Origin: Erythrobacter aurantius | GTDB taxonomy: Bacteria; Pseudomonadota; Alphaproteobacteria; Sphingomonadales; Sphingomonadaceae | Assembly: GCF_023823125.1 (NCBI RefSeq) | Contig: NZ_CP090949.1 | Span: 2,132,001 to 2,196,000 of the forward strand | Direction of reading: 5' to 3' | Length of the DNA: 64,000 bases | Part shown: piece after piece, positions 44,584 to 53,714 of the stretch | How positions within the stretch are numbered: the first letter of the stretch is position 1 | How the letters are laid out: the number at the start of each line of letters is the position of its first letter | Position numbers and translations under genes: made by a program | The notes under the pieces: model-generated | Database searches by the model: none | What the model was told of the DNA's origin: nothing | Seen by the model: the letters and a program-made list of their open reading frames with translations, nothing else

Positions 44584-46881
44584 ATGCCAAAATCCCCCAA
44601 ACTTCCGCAGGGCTTGCCGTCGAAGCAACAGGTCCTCGATTTCATCCAGTCCAGTGAGATCCCCGCTGGCAAGCGCGAGATCGCGCGTGCGTTCGGCCTG
44701 AAAGCGCAGGAAAAGATCGCGCTCAAGGCGCTGCTCAAGAACATGGCCGAAGAAGGGTTGATCGACGGCAAGAAAACCGCGTTTCACCGCATGGGAGGGC
44801 TGCCCAAGGTCACCGTCCTGCGCGTCGTCGATATCGAGGATGGCGAACCGATTGCCGAGCCCGACAACTGGTCCCCCGATGCGCCGGGAAAGCCGCCGCG
44901 CCTGACCGTGCGCGAGTTGAAAGGCAAGGGCGGAAAACGCGCCCCGGCGCTCAAGCGCGGCGACCGCATCCTTTCCCGCACCGAGGAAACGCAGAGCGGA
45001 TGGGTCGCTTATCCGATGAAGAAACTGCCCGCCCGTACCGAAGGCCTGATGGGGGTTGTTGAGATTGACGGATCGGGCAAGGCATGGCTCGCCCCGGTGG
45101 ACAAACGGGTGCGCAATTCCTCCCCGATCAGCGACCTGATGGGCGCGGAGGAAGGGCAACTTGTGCTGGCCGAACGCACTGGCCGCTCCGAACGCTCGGG
45201 CGTCAAGGTTGTCGAGGTGGTGGGCGATCCGCTTGCTCCAAAGAGCTTCAGCCTGATTGCGATTGCCAAGCACGGCATTCCTCATGTCTTTTCCGATGCG
45301 GTGCACGAAGAAGCCGTAGCGGCGGTGCGGCTCAAGCTGTCGCAGGACAAGCGCGAGGATCTGCGGAGCCTTCCCATCGTCGCCATCGACCCTGCCGACG
45401 CGCGCGATCACGATGATGCGATCTGGGCGGAGCCCGATGGCAAGGGCGGCTATAAGGCCGTCGTCGCGATTGCCGATGTCTCATTCTACGTGCGCCCCGG
45501 CTCCGCGCTGGACCGGGAGGCGAGGAAGCGCGGCAATTCGGTCTATTTCCCCGATCGCGTCGTGCCGATGCTGCCCGAGGTGCTGTCTGCCGATGTCTGC
45601 TCCTTGCGCGAAGGCGAGGACCGCGCGGCGATGGTGTGCCACCTGCATATCGACGCCGCAGGGCAGGTCGAGAACCGCGGCTTCACCCGCGCCATCGTGC
45701 GCATTCATCACAATATTGCCTATGAGGATGCTCAGGCTGCGGTGGATGCGGGCGATGCTCCCGAACACCTGACCAATCTGTGGGGCGCATGGAAGCTGCT
45801 GGCCGAAGCGCGTGCCAAGCGTGATCCGTTGGAACTGGAACTGCCCGAGCGCCGCGTCGTGCTGAACGAGGAAGGGCAGATTGCCGAGATCGCCGTTCGC
45901 GAACGGCTCGATGCGCACCGCGTGGTCGAAGATTTCATGATCGCCGCCAATGTCGCCGCCGCTCGTGCGCTGGAGGCAAAGACCCACCCCGTTGTCTATC
46001 GCGTCCACGAACCGCCGAGCCGGGAAAAGCTGATCGCGCTGCGCGATTACATGGCGACGCTGGGAAAGAAGCTGGCGCTGGGTCAGGTCGTGACTCCCGG
46101 CCTGTTCAACCGCATGCTGAAAGACATCACCGACGAAGCGGAAAAGGCGCAAGTGATGGAAGCGGTGCTGCGCAGCCAGACGCAGGCCTATTATGGGCCG
46201 GCCAATGCGGGGCATTTCGGCTTGTCGCTGGGCTCCTATGCCCACTTCACATCGCCCATCCGCCGCTATGCCGATTTGCTGGTGCACCGCGCGCTGGTCG
46301 ATGCTTACAAGCTCGAACAGCCCAAGCCGCCGGGTTCGCTGCCCGATACGACCGGGTTGTCGGACAAGGACCGCAAGAGCCTGCAGGAAGTGTCCGACGC
46401 GATCAGCCAGACCGAAAGGCGCGCGATGGAGGCGGAGCGCGATACGATCGATCGTTATGTCGCCGCGTGGCTTTCGGGCCGGGTAGGCGAGGTGTTCGAC
46501 ACACGCATCACTGGGGTTCAAGGCTTCGGCTTCTTCGCCACGATTGTCGGGCTGGGCGGGGACGGGCTGGTCCCGGTTTCGACACTGGGCGCGGAGCATT
46601 TCCGCCATGACGAGGCGGCTCAGGCGCTGATCGGGGAAGACACCGGCACAACCTATGCGGCAGGCGACAGGCTAAAGCTGAAGCTGGCGGAGGCGAATGC
46701 GCTAACCGGTGCGTTGAAGTTCGTGCCGGTGGATGCCGATGGCAATGCGATCGAGCCGAGGGGCGCACGGCCCGCTCCGCGTTATCGCAAGCCGGGCGGC
46801 AAGCCGAAGAAGGCGGGGAAATTCACCGTCGGCAAACGCGGCCGCCCCGGCAACATCCGCCATCAGGAGCGCCGCAAATAG
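44584..46881 (+). CDS. rnr: ribonuclease R
   Basis: Processive 3'-to-5' exoribonuclease that degrades structured RNA. Domain order in 765 residues: N-terminal winged-helix-like segment (1-65), cold-shock domains (about 70-240), RNB catalytic domain with AIDPADARDHDDAIWAE and YAHFTSPIRRYADLLVHRAL, S1 domain (about 630-710, VGEVFDTRITGVQGFGFF) and a basic C-terminal tail rich in Lys, Arg and Gly. ATG 44584 has AGGGGA seven bases before it. Convergent with the universal stress protein gene. Confidence 0.97.
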   Translation: MPKSPKLPQGLPSKQQVLDFIQSSEIPAGKREIARAFGLKAQEKIALKALLKNMAEEGLIDGKKTAFHRMGGLPKVTVLRVVDIEDGEPIAEPDNWSPDAPGKPPRLTVRELKGKGGKRAPALKRGDRILSRTEETQSGWVAYPMKKLPARTEGLMGVVEIDGSGKAWLAPVDKRVRNSSPISDLMGAEEGQLVLAERTGRSERSGVKVVEVVGDPLAPKSFSLIAIAKHGIPHVFSDAVHEEAVAAVRLKLSQDKREDLRSLPIVAIDPADARDHDDAIWAEPDGKGGYKAVVAIADVSFYVRPGSALDREARKRGNSVYFPDRVVPMLPEVLSADVCSLREGEDRAAMVCHLHIDAAGQVENRGFTRAIVRIHHNIAYEDAQAAVDAGDAPEHLTNLWGAWKLLAEARAKRDPLELELPERRVVLNEEGQIAEIAVRERLDAHRVVEDFMIAANVAAARALEAKTHPVVYRVHEPPSREKLIALRDYMATLGKKLALGQVVTPGLFNRMLKDITDEAEKAQVMEAVLRSQTQAYYGPANAGHFGLSLGSYAHFTSPIRRYADLLVHRALVDAYKLEQPKPPGSLPDTTGLSDKDRKSLQEVSDAISQTERRAMEAERDTIDRYVAAWLSGRVGEVFDTRITGVQGFGFFATIVGLGGDGLVPVSTLGAEHFRHDEAAQALIGEDTGTTYAAGDRLKLKLAEANALTGALKFVPVDADGNAIEPRGARPAPRYRKPGGKPKKAGKFTVGKRGRPGNIRHQERRK

Positions 46882-46890
46882 CGCAGCCGA

Positions 46891-47343
46891 TCAGGCTTCG
46901 TGATCGCTGTCCTTTTCGTCATAGTCATGCGGAATGACGTATAGCGGACAGGGCAGATTGCCCGCCTGCGCGGCGAAATACGTCACCAGCGGTCCCGGCG
47001 CTGTCCCTTTGGCCGCGCCCAGCACCAATGCTGCCACTTCGCTGTGCCCTTCGAGGAATTCGCTGACGATTTTCTGGCCATTGCCGATCTTCACCGAAAT
47101 CGTCGGCATTATGCCGCTTTCGGCCAGCAGATTGCCCGCCACGCCATGCGCGAGCATTTCCGCCCGATCACGCGCTTCCTCCTCGATGGTCGCCTGAACC
47201 CCGCCGAACGCGCTGAAGTTCTGTTGCGGCACCAGAGCCAGAATATGCACCGCGCCGCCAACCTGCACGGCCCGGCGCGCGGCAAACCGCAGCGCGGCGC
47301 GCGCTTCATCGGTTTCATCGATGATCACGAGGAATGTGCGCAT
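46891..47343 (-). CDS. universal stress protein (UspA family)
   Basis: A 150-residue single-domain Usp protein. The N-terminal strand [23 protein letters not shown] and the middle [21 protein letters not shown] are typical. The glycine pattern G-x2-G-x9-G of ATP-binding members is only partly kept ([13 protein letters not shown]), so nucleotide binding is uncertain. The family aids survival of stress in the cytoplasm. It is divergent from pdhC across a 155-base gap with no clear motif. Confidence 0.9.
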   Translation of the reverse strand: MRTFLVIIDETDEARAALRFAARRAVQVGGAVHILALVPQQNFSAFGGVQATIEEEARDRAEMLAHGVAGNLLAESGIMPTISVKIGNGQKIVSEFLEGHSEVAALVLGAAKGTAPGPLVTYFAAQAGNLPCPLYVIPHDYDEKDSDHEA

Positions 47344-47498
47344 CTGCTTCTTTCGCCGTTAATTCGACCCGTTCGCAGATATCCTGTCAAAAACATTCAA
47401 AAGCAAGCGGCGCTGCACCCTTGCTCCTGCCGCAGGTCTGTATAAACGTGGCCCCGACAAGCCAAATCGCACGCACAGACGGGAGTATCGCGCAGCTC

Positions 47499-48944
47499 AT
47501 GGCAATTGAAATCAAGATGCCCGCCCTTTCGCCGACGATGGAGGAAGGCACCCTGGCCAAATGGCTGGTGAAGGTCGGAGACACGATCTCTTCGGGCGAT
47601 ATCATGGCCGAGATTGAAACCGACAAGGCGACGATGGAGTTCGAAGCTGTCGACGAAGGGACGCTGGCCGCCATCCTGATCGAAGATGGTGCGGAAAATG
47701 TTGCCGTCGGCAAGGTGATCGCGATTCTCGCTGAAGAGGGCGAAGATGTGGACACGGTGGGCAAGGGCGGAGTGGATGCCGCACCCACAGCCGCACCCGC
47801 TCCCGCACAGGCTCCAGCTGCTTCGGCACCTTCCACGAGCGATGACGGCCCCGCCGCTACGCCCACGGCACGCAGGCTGGCTGAAGCCAACGGGGTCGAT
47901 CTCGGTGGCATCGAAGGCACCGGCCCCAATGGCAAGATTACCAAGGGCGATGTCGAAGCCGTGATCGAGGCCGGAGGCGGCAGTGCCTCGCCTGCGCCCG
48001 CCGCACCCGCCGCTGCGGCTCCTGCCGCAAGTGGCGGCCGGGTGATCGCTTCCCCGCTGGCGAAGCGGATCGCCGAACAGAAAGGCATCGACCTTTCCGC
48101 TGTGTCGGGAACCGGCCCCAATGGCCGAATTGTGAAAGCCGATGTAGAAAACTTCGATCCGGCGAGCGTTGCTGCCCCGGCTCCATCCACAAGCGCGGCT
48201 GCGCCCGCAAGCGCCCCGACGGCTACTCCGACTGCACCCGCCAACGATTACGATGCGCCGTTCGAGGCGATCAAGCTCAACAATGTGCGCAAGGTCATCG
48301 CGCGCCGCCTGACCGAGGCGAAGCAGACCATCCCGCACATCTACCTCACCGTCGATGTCCGGCTCGATCCGCTGCTGGCGCTGCGCAAGCAGCTTAACGA
48401 CAGTCTTGAGGCTGACGGGGTAAAGCTGTCGGTGAACGACCTGATCATCAAGGCGCTGGCCCGAGCCTTGCAGCGTGAGCCGCAGTGCAACGTCAGTTTC
48501 CAGGGCGATGTGATGCACCAGTACACCCGCGCCGATATTTCGGTGGCGGTGGCAGCGCCCACGGGCCTGATCACGCCGATCATCCGCGATGCCGGGCGCA
48601 AGGGGCTCGCCGAAATCTCGACCGAGATGAAGGAGCTGGCTGGCAAGGCACGCGACGGGAAGCTGCAACCGCATGAATATCAGGGCGGTACGGCTTCGCT
48701 GTCGAACCTCGGCATGTTCGGTACCAAGCAGTTCGACGCAGTGATCAACCCGCCGCAGGCGATGATCCTTGCGGTGGGTGCGGGTGAACAGCGCCCCTAT
48801 GTCGTCGATGGCGAATTGCAGGTGGCAACGGTTATGAGCGTCACCGGCAGCTTCGATCACCGCGCGATTGACGGTGTGGACGGTGCCAAGCTGCTCGACC
48901 AGTTCCGCAGCCTGATCGAAAACCCGATGGGTCTAGTGGTTTGA
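47499..48944 (+). CDS. pdhC: pyruvate dehydrogenase E2, dihydrolipoamide acetyltransferase (two subunit-binding domains)
   Basis: Core of the pyruvate dehydrogenase complex, transferring acetyl groups to CoA. One lipoyl domain (1-80, lipoyl lysine K43 in ETDKATMEF) is followed by Ala/Pro linkers, then two peripheral subunit-binding domains in tandem (about 121-157 and 184-218; both contain the core GTGPNGxI). The catalytic domain has active-site HRAIDG (H454, D458). One such domain is usual; two is uncommon. ATG 47499 fits the family start [14 protein letters not shown]. pdhA and pdhB are not in the window; the E3 gene lpdA lies four genes downstream. Confidence 0.94.
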   Translation: MAIEIKMPALSPTMEEGTLAKWLVKVGDTISSGDIMAEIETDKATMEFEAVDEGTLAAILIEDGAENVAVGKVIAILAEEGEDVDTVGKGGVDAAPTAAPAPAQAPAASAPSTSDDGPAATPTARRLAEANGVDLGGIEGTGPNGKITKGDVEAVIEAGGGSASPAPAAPAAAAPAASGGRVIASPLAKRIAEQKGIDLSAVSGTGPNGRIVKADVENFDPASVAAPAPSTSAAAPASAPTATPTAPANDYDAPFEAIKLNNVRKVIARRLTEAKQTIPHIYLTVDVRLDPLLALRKQLNDSLEADGVKLSVNDLIIKALARALQREPQCNVSFQGDVMHQYTRADISVAVAAPTGLITPIIRDAGRKGLAEISTEMKELAGKARDGKLQPHEYQGGTASLSNLGMFGTKQFDAVINPPQAMILAVGAGEQRPYVVDGELQVATVMSVTGSFDHRAIDGVDGAKLLDQFRSLIENPMGLVV

Positions 48945-48960
48945 TATCGCCGCGCTAGCC

Positions 48961-49380
48961 ATGGCCCATTGGTTCATGATTGTCGGCAAGGGTGTGGTCA
49001 TTGCCGCCTGTGCCGCTGTGGCAGCATGGCTCTACATCGCTGGCCTGACGATCCATCTGGGAATGGCGCCGGGAATGGAGTGGATTGCGGGTGAGGCATC
49101 CGCGGGTACGTTCTTGTTCTCGCTGATCGGCAGTCTCGCCATTGGCTTGCCCATCGCGCTGCTGGTATTCTGGATGTCCGGTAAGCACCTTAGGAATTCG
49201 CCTGCGACATTGGCCATGATCGTTGTTCTTGCAGGGATCATGATGGTGCTGGCCAGCTTCGTGATTGGCGATGAAGAGGGTGTTGCCGTATTGGGAGTGC
49301 CCGCTTTCATCTGCGCAGTCACCTTTGGTGTGCTGGGTTGGTTCTGGATCATCCGCCCAATGCGGGACGGCCCGCAATGA
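48961..49380 (+). CDS. small membrane protein (first of a pair)
   Basis: A 139-residue protein with four predicted membrane helices (about 5-27, 48-70, 82-102, 108-130) and little else. No family recognised. It starts 16 bases after pdhC, and its stop overlaps the next gene (ATGA). Helix number and size resemble the following gene, so the two may be distant paralogues or partners. Confidence 0.68.
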   Translation: MAHWFMIVGKGVVIAACAAVAAWLYIAGLTIHLGMAPGMEWIAGEASAGTFLFSLIGSLAIGLPIALLVFWMSGKHLRNSPATLAMIVVLAGIMMVLASFVIGDEEGVAVLGVPAFICAVTFGVLGWFWIIRPMRDGPQ

Positions 49381-49790
49381 ACGAGGCCAATAGCTTGAAC
49401 CTTGGCGGGCGGGCTGCGCTCAGCGTGCCGCTGATTGCAATCGTTGCCGCCCTGTTCCTTGCTGCGTTCGAATGGGCATTTCGGACGGAAAACAGCATGT
49501 TCGATGGCCCTGCCGTGTTCAAACTGGTGTTTGCTTACACCGCCATTTTCGCGCTTCCTGCGGGTGCATTTCTGGCGATACCGATGCTGATTTTCGGTGG
49601 GCACCTGCCGCAGCCTCGTGGCCTCTGGCTGGCGATTATCGGGCTTTGCGTCGGGATCGGGCTGTCGATCCTTCTCGCGGGCGGATTTGATCCCCGGGGA
49701 ACGGCGGGCCTTGGCTTGATGGGGCTCATTTGCGGTCTTCTCTGGTGGCTATGTGTCGAACGTTTCCGGGAGGAGCCCGTCCATGACTGA
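49377..49790 (+). CDS. small membrane protein (second of a pair)
   Basis: A 137-residue protein with four predicted membrane helices (about 14-34, 46-68, 78-97, 104-123). No known family. ATG 49377 overlaps the stop of the preceding membrane protein gene. Its own end overlaps the start of the thioesterase gene by eight bases, so all three are probably cotranslated. Confidence 0.68.
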   Translation: MNEANSLNLGGRAALSVPLIAIVAALFLAAFEWAFRTENSMFDGPAVFKLVFAYTAIFALPAGAFLAIPMLIFGGHLPQPRGLWLAIIGLCVGIGLSILLAGGFDPRGTAGLGLMGLICGLLWWLCVERFREEPVHD

Positions 49791-50160
49791 ACCCCAACTC
49801 ATGATCCGCGCCACCGCGATGCCCACTGATCTCAACCCCTATGGCGGTGTGTTCGGCGGGTGGCTAATGGCGCAGATGGCGCTGGGTGCGGGCGCGCTGG
49901 CGAGCCGTGTGGGGAAGGGCAAGGCGGTGGTGGTCCACGCGACCGATTTCACCTTTCCGGGCGCGATGCAGGTGGGGGATGAACTGTCTGTCTATTGTCA
50001 GGTGATCGCCACCGGCAACACCTCGCTCACCATCCTAGCCGAAGGCGAAGGGCGGGAACGCAATGGAGAGGCCGTGACCAAGGTTTCGCGGGGCACATTC
50101 AAATTCGTGCTGCTGGACGATGCCGACCGTCCGCGACGGGTTGACGGCACCATCGCATAG
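49783..50160 (+). CDS. hotdog-fold acyl-CoA thioesterase
   Basis: A 125-residue single-hotdog protein like the YciA/acyl-CoA thioesterase group: LNPYGGVFGGWLMAQMALGAG near the N-terminus (with the conserved Gly-rich helix and the Asn/Asp position), then VVHATDFTFPGAMQVGDELSVYCQV and GTFKFVLLD. It likely hydrolyses short or medium acyl-CoA esters. GGAGGAG lies eight bases before ATG 49783. The place between pdhC and lpdA suggests a link to acetyl-CoA or acyl-CoA balance, but only by proximity. Confidence 0.87.
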   Translation: MTEPQLMIRATAMPTDLNPYGGVFGGWLMAQMALGAGALASRVGKGKAVVVHATDFTFPGAMQVGDELSVYCQVIATGNTSLTILAEGEGRERNGEAVTKVSRGTFKFVLLDDADRPRRVDGTIA

Positions 50161-50290
50161 CCTTGCAACAATGGCTGTCCTACTCGCGTTCGAAATGCGA
50201 TGGGATGGCTCATGAAACTTTACCGCTTCCCGGTTGATCTTCGCCACCCAGCGGGGATAGTGCGGGGGACGAGTTTTTTCCTTCAGGACA

Positions 50291-50308
50291 GTGTTCCATG
50301 TGTTCCAT
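50291..50308. repeat. tandem 9-base repeat upstream of lpdA
   Basis: GTGTTCCAT occurs twice directly adjacent, 32 bases before the lpdA start, in a 179-base leader that also has a T6 run near 50273. The leader otherwise shows nothing recognisable. The repeat could be a regulator site. Confidence 0.5.
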
Positions 50309-50339
50309 CCTGTAGGGTTTCACGGAGGGATATCGAGTA

Positions 50340-51752
50340 ATGTCAGCCACTTACGACGTCATCGTGCTGGGTTCGGGACCCGGAGGCTATGTCGCCGCGA
50401 TCCGATGTGCGCAGCTGGGCCTGAAAACCGCCATCGTCGAGCGCGAAAACCTCGGCGGGATATGCCTCAACTGGGGCTGCATTCCGACCAAGGCGCTGCT
50501 GCGTTCGGCCGAGATCAAGCATTACATGGATCACGCGGCATCCTATGGCCTGAAGGTCGCGGGCAGTATCGAGGCTGATCTGGATGCCATCGTGAAGCGT
50601 TCGCGCGGGGTGGCAAAGCAGCTCAATCAGGGCATCGGGCACCTGATGAAGAAGAACAAGATCACCGTCCACATGGGCGAGGGCACGCTGACAGGTCCGA
50701 CTTTGCTGACGGTGAAGGGCGACAAGGGCGAGGAAAAGCTGACCGCCAAGCACGTGATCGTCGCAACCGGCGCTCGCGCCCGTGATCTGCCGTTCGCACC
50801 GGCTGACGGCAAACGCGTATGGACCTATCGCCATGCGATGGTGCCGCCCGAAATGCCCAAGAAGCTGCTGGTGATCGGATCGGGCGCAATCGGGATCGAG
50901 TTCGCAAGCTTCTACAACGACATGGGCGTCGATGTAACGGTGGTGGAAATGCTCGACCGGATCGTGCCGGTGGAGGATGCCGACGTGTCCACCTTCCTTG
51001 AAAAGAGCCTCAAGAAGCAGGGCATTGGCATCATGACCGGTGCCGGGGTCGAAGACCTGAAGGTCGGCGCAAGCGGCGTGACCGCAAAGATCAAGGACAA
51101 GGCAGGCAAGGTCGAAACGACCGAGTTCAGCCATGTCATCGTCGCTATCGGGATCGTCCCCAACACCGAGAACATCGGTATCGACAAGCTGGCGGACATG
51201 GATCGAGGCTTCATCCAGATCGATCCCTATGGCCGCACCAAGACCAAGGGGCTGTGGGCCATCGGCGATTGCACGCCCGGCCCGTGGCTGGCGCACAAGG
51301 CCAGCCATGAAGGTGTGACCTGTGCCGAAGCGATTGCGCAAGAACTGGGCAACAAGGATGTGCACCCGCACCCGCTCAATCGCGAAGCGATACCGGGCTG
51401 CACCTATTGCCATCCGCAAGTCGCCAGCGTCGGCCTGACCGAAGCCAAGGCGAAGGATGCCGGTTACGAGGTAAGGGTCGGCAACTTCCCCTTCATCGGC
51501 AACGGCAAGGCGATCGCGCTGGGTGAAGCGGAAGGCTTCATCAAGACGGTGTTCGATGCGAAAACCGGCGAGCTGCTGGGCGCCCACATGGTCGGCGCGG
51601 AAGTGACCGAACTGATCCAGGGCTACACCGTAGGCAAGACGCTGGAGACAACCGAGGCAGAATTGATGCAGACCGTGTTCCCGCACCCGACTTTGTCCGA
51701 GATGATGCACGAAAGCGTGCTCGACGCATACGGCCGGGCGCTCCACTTCTGA
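50340..51752 (+). CDS. lpdA: dihydrolipoyl dehydrogenase (E3)
   Basis: FAD enzyme that reoxidises the lipoyl groups of pyruvate and 2-oxoglutarate dehydrogenase. N-terminal FAD site VLGSGPGGYVAAI, redox disulfide C42/C47 in GGICLNWGCIPTK, NAD site VIGSGAIGIEFASF, second FAD contact AIGDCTPGPWLAHKA, and the C-terminal His-Glu pair in FPHPTLSEMMHE. The length of 470 is standard. GGAGGGA lies nine bases before ATG 50340. It is in the same orientation as pdhC, four genes apart. The stop overlaps the next start (TGATG). Confidence 0.96.
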   Translation: MSATYDVIVLGSGPGGYVAAIRCAQLGLKTAIVERENLGGICLNWGCIPTKALLRSAEIKHYMDHAASYGLKVAGSIEADLDAIVKRSRGVAKQLNQGIGHLMKKNKITVHMGEGTLTGPTLLTVKGDKGEEKLTAKHVIVATGARARDLPFAPADGKRVWTYRHAMVPPEMPKKLLVIGSGAIGIEFASFYNDMGVDVTVVEMLDRIVPVEDADVSTFLEKSLKKQGIGIMTGAGVEDLKVGASGVTAKIKDKAGKVETTEFSHVIVAIGIVPNTENIGIDKLADMDRGFIQIDPYGRTKTKGLWAIGDCTPGPWLAHKASHEGVTCAEAIAQELGNKDVHPHPLNREAIPGCTYCHPQVASVGLTEAKAKDAGYEVRVGNFPFIGNGKAIALGEAEGFIKTVFDAKTGELLGAHMVGAEVTELIQGYTVGKTLETTEAELMQTVFPHPTLSEMMHESVLDAYGRALHF

Positions 51753-52609
51753 TGGGTTCTGAAGCGCAGGAGCCGCTCAAGGGCGAAGACTGGGCAGGCG
51801 AGATGGGCGAACGGTGGCTGGCCAATCTCGACCGGTTCGAAGCGATGATCGCGCCGATTGGCGAGGCTCTACTGGCGCGCGCCGCCTATGCGCCTGGCGA
51901 ACGGGTCGTGGATATCGGCCCGGGTGGCGGCGCGACGACGCGCGCGATTGCTAGGTTGGTCGGCCCGGATGGCGAGGCAGTCGGCGTGGACATTGCCCCG
52001 ATGCTTGTGGCCGAGGCGGAACGGCGGGCAAAGGCAGAAGGCGTTGCCAATGCAAGCTTCGTGTGCGCGGATGCGGCAACTGCGCGGCCAGATGGAGCGC
52101 CTTTCGACAGGCTGCATTCGCGGTTCGGCTCGATGTTCTTCGAAGACCCGCATGGCGCCTTCGCCAACCTCCGTGCGATGCTACAGCCCAAGGGGCGGGT
52201 AGATCTCGCGGTATGGGGGCCGCCGCGCGACAATGCGTGGATGATGGAGATGATGGGCGTCGTCCGCGCCCATGTCGAAGTGCCGCCCGCCGAACCTCGC
52301 GCACCCGGCCCGTTCGCGTTCGAGGATCTCGGCTACCTTGCCGAAGTGCTCGACTCTGGCGGTTTCGGCATGATGGATGTCGAGGCTTACGAAGGGCTGC
52401 AAGCCATCGGCGGCGCGGGGACTTCGCCTGAGGAGGCTGTGCGTTTCGTGCTGTCCTCGCTTGGTGTCGGGAGGGTACTGGCGGAACAACCCGAAGCGAT
52501 CCGTGCAGCGGCATCGGCCGATATGCTTGCGCTATTCGAGAGGCACTATCAGCCGGATAAGGGCGTGATGCTCGGCTGCAAGGTGTGGCTGGTAAGCGCG
52601 ATTGCCTGA
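51752..52609 (+). CDS. class I SAM-dependent methyltransferase
   Basis: A 285-residue methyltransferase. The SAM-binding motif I is VVDIGPGGGATTRAIA (about 50-66), motif II acidic residue in VGVDIAP, then the VCADAAT segment. The rest is divergent and the substrate (small molecule or lipid) is unknown. ATG 51752 overlaps the lpdA stop. Just downstream and on the opposite strand lies tRNA-Ser. Confidence 0.87.
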   Translation: MGSEAQEPLKGEDWAGEMGERWLANLDRFEAMIAPIGEALLARAAYAPGERVVDIGPGGGATTRAIARLVGPDGEAVGVDIAPMLVAEAERRAKAEGVANASFVCADAATARPDGAPFDRLHSRFGSMFFEDPHGAFANLRAMLQPKGRVDLAVWGPPRDNAWMMEMMGVVRAHVEVPPAEPRAPGPFAFEDLGYLAEVLDSGGFGMMDVEAYEGLQAIGGAGTSPEEAVRFVLSSLGVGRVLAEQPEAIRAAASADMLALFERHYQPDKGVMLGCKVWLVSAIA

Positions 52610-52626
52610 CGCGGGCGCAAATCGTG

Positions 52627-52716
52627 TGGCGGACAGGGTGGGATTCGAACCCACGGTGGGCTTGCACCCACGCCGGTTTTCAAGACCGGTGCATTCAACC
52701 GCTCTGCCACCTGTCC
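52627..52716 (-). tRNA. tRNA-Ser(UGA)
   Basis: Read on the minus strand: acceptor GGACAGG pairs with CCTGTCC, discriminator G and encoded CCA. The anticodon stem-loop CCGGTCTTGAAAACCGG carries TGA (52682-52680), a long variable arm GTGGGTGCAAGCCCAC is the class II tRNA-Ser feature, and the T arm is GTGGG-TTCGAAT-CCCAC. Total 90 bases including CCA. Confidence 0.96.
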
Positions 52717-52784
52717 GCGCAGCAAGGCTCGCTAGCGATGCTTTGCGCGCTTGTCACTATGCGATGAGCGATTAGGGAAGACTG

Positions 52785-53714
52785 ATGGCAAATCAAACCG
52801 CTCTGGGCACACACGATTACGCGCCCGATCCCCGCAACGAAGCGATTCTGATCAACGTCAATGGCACGCTTGTGCCCCGGGCGCAGGCAAGCGTTTCGGT
52901 ATTCGACAGCGGCTTCATGCTGGGTGATGGCGTATGGGAAGGCTTGCGCGTTCATCGCGGGCAGATCGCGTTTCTCGATGCGCATCTTGATCGGCTGTAC
53001 GAAGGGGCGAAGGCGATTGCGATGGACATCGGCCTGACGCGCGAGGAACTGATCTCCAGACTTGACGAGACAATCGATGGCAATGCGATGAGGGATCAGG
53101 ACGGCGTGCACATTCGCCTGATGGTAACGCGCGGCATTCGCTCGACTCCCTATCAGGACCCACGCGTGGTGATCTCGCCCGCCACGATCGTTATCATCCC
53201 CGAATACAAGTCACCGCTGCCAGCAACGATCGAAACCGGCATCCGCTTGTTCACGGTCCACGTCCGGCGCGGCGATCCGGCGGTGCAGGATCAGAAACTG
53301 AATTCCCATTCCAAGCTGAACTGTATCACCGCCTGTATTCAGGCCGCGCAGGCAGGGGCTGACGAGGCATTGATGCTTGATCCGCACGGCTTTGTTGCCA
53401 CCTGCAATTCGACCCACTTCTTCATTGTGCGCAAAGGCGAGGTCTGGACCTCCAGCGGCGACTACTGCCTCGGCGGGATCACCCGTGCGAACGTCATCCA
53501 GGTCTGCCGCGAAGCGGGCATTCCGGTGTTCGAGAAGAACTTCTCCCTCACCGATGTCTACGGCGCGGATGAGGCATTCGTGACCGGCACTTTTGCCGGT
53601 GTTGTCCCCGTGACGGAGGTGGATGGGCGCAAGCTGACAACCGCGCGTGGCCCTATGGTCGAGCGGTTGCAGTCGCTTTACCGCGACCTCATGGACCGGG
53701 ATGTGGCGGCATGA
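52785..53714 (+). CDS. class IV PLP-dependent aminotransferase
   Basis: A 309-residue enzyme of the branched-chain/D-amino-acid aminotransferase class. Visible are the N-terminal FDSGFMLGDGVWEGLRV, the PLP lysine in DQKLNSHSKLNC (the second lysine, about K177) and EALMLDPHGFVATCNSTHFFIV, with ITRANVIQV and VTGTFAGVVPV near the C-terminus. It could be IlvE-like or D-alanine transaminase-like; the sequence alone does not decide. It overlaps the following P-loop gene by four bases. This pair is discussed under findings. Confidence 0.88.
   Translation: MANQTALGTHDYAPDPRNEAILINVNGTLVPRAQASVSVFDSGFMLGDGVWEGLRVHRGQIAFLDAHLDRLYEGAKAIAMDIGLTREELISRLDETIDGNAMRDQDGVHIRLMVTRGIRSTPYQDPRVVISPATIVIIPEYKSPLPATIETGIRLFTVHVRRGDPAVQDQKLNSHSKLNCITACIQAAQAGADEALMLDPHGFVATCNSTHFFIVRKGEVWTSSGDYCLGGITRANVIQVCREAGIPVFEKNFSLTDVYGADEAFVTGTFAGVVPVTEVDGRKLTTARGPMVERLQSLYRDLMDRDVAA

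Noticed and set aside
47397..48860. 487-codon minus-strand frame opposite pdhC
   Set aside because: Antisense to the Ala/Pro linkers and catalytic domain of E2; composition explains the lack of stops.
50343..51746. 467-codon minus-strand frame opposite lpdA
   Set aside because: Exact mirror of a highly conserved gene with no own domains.
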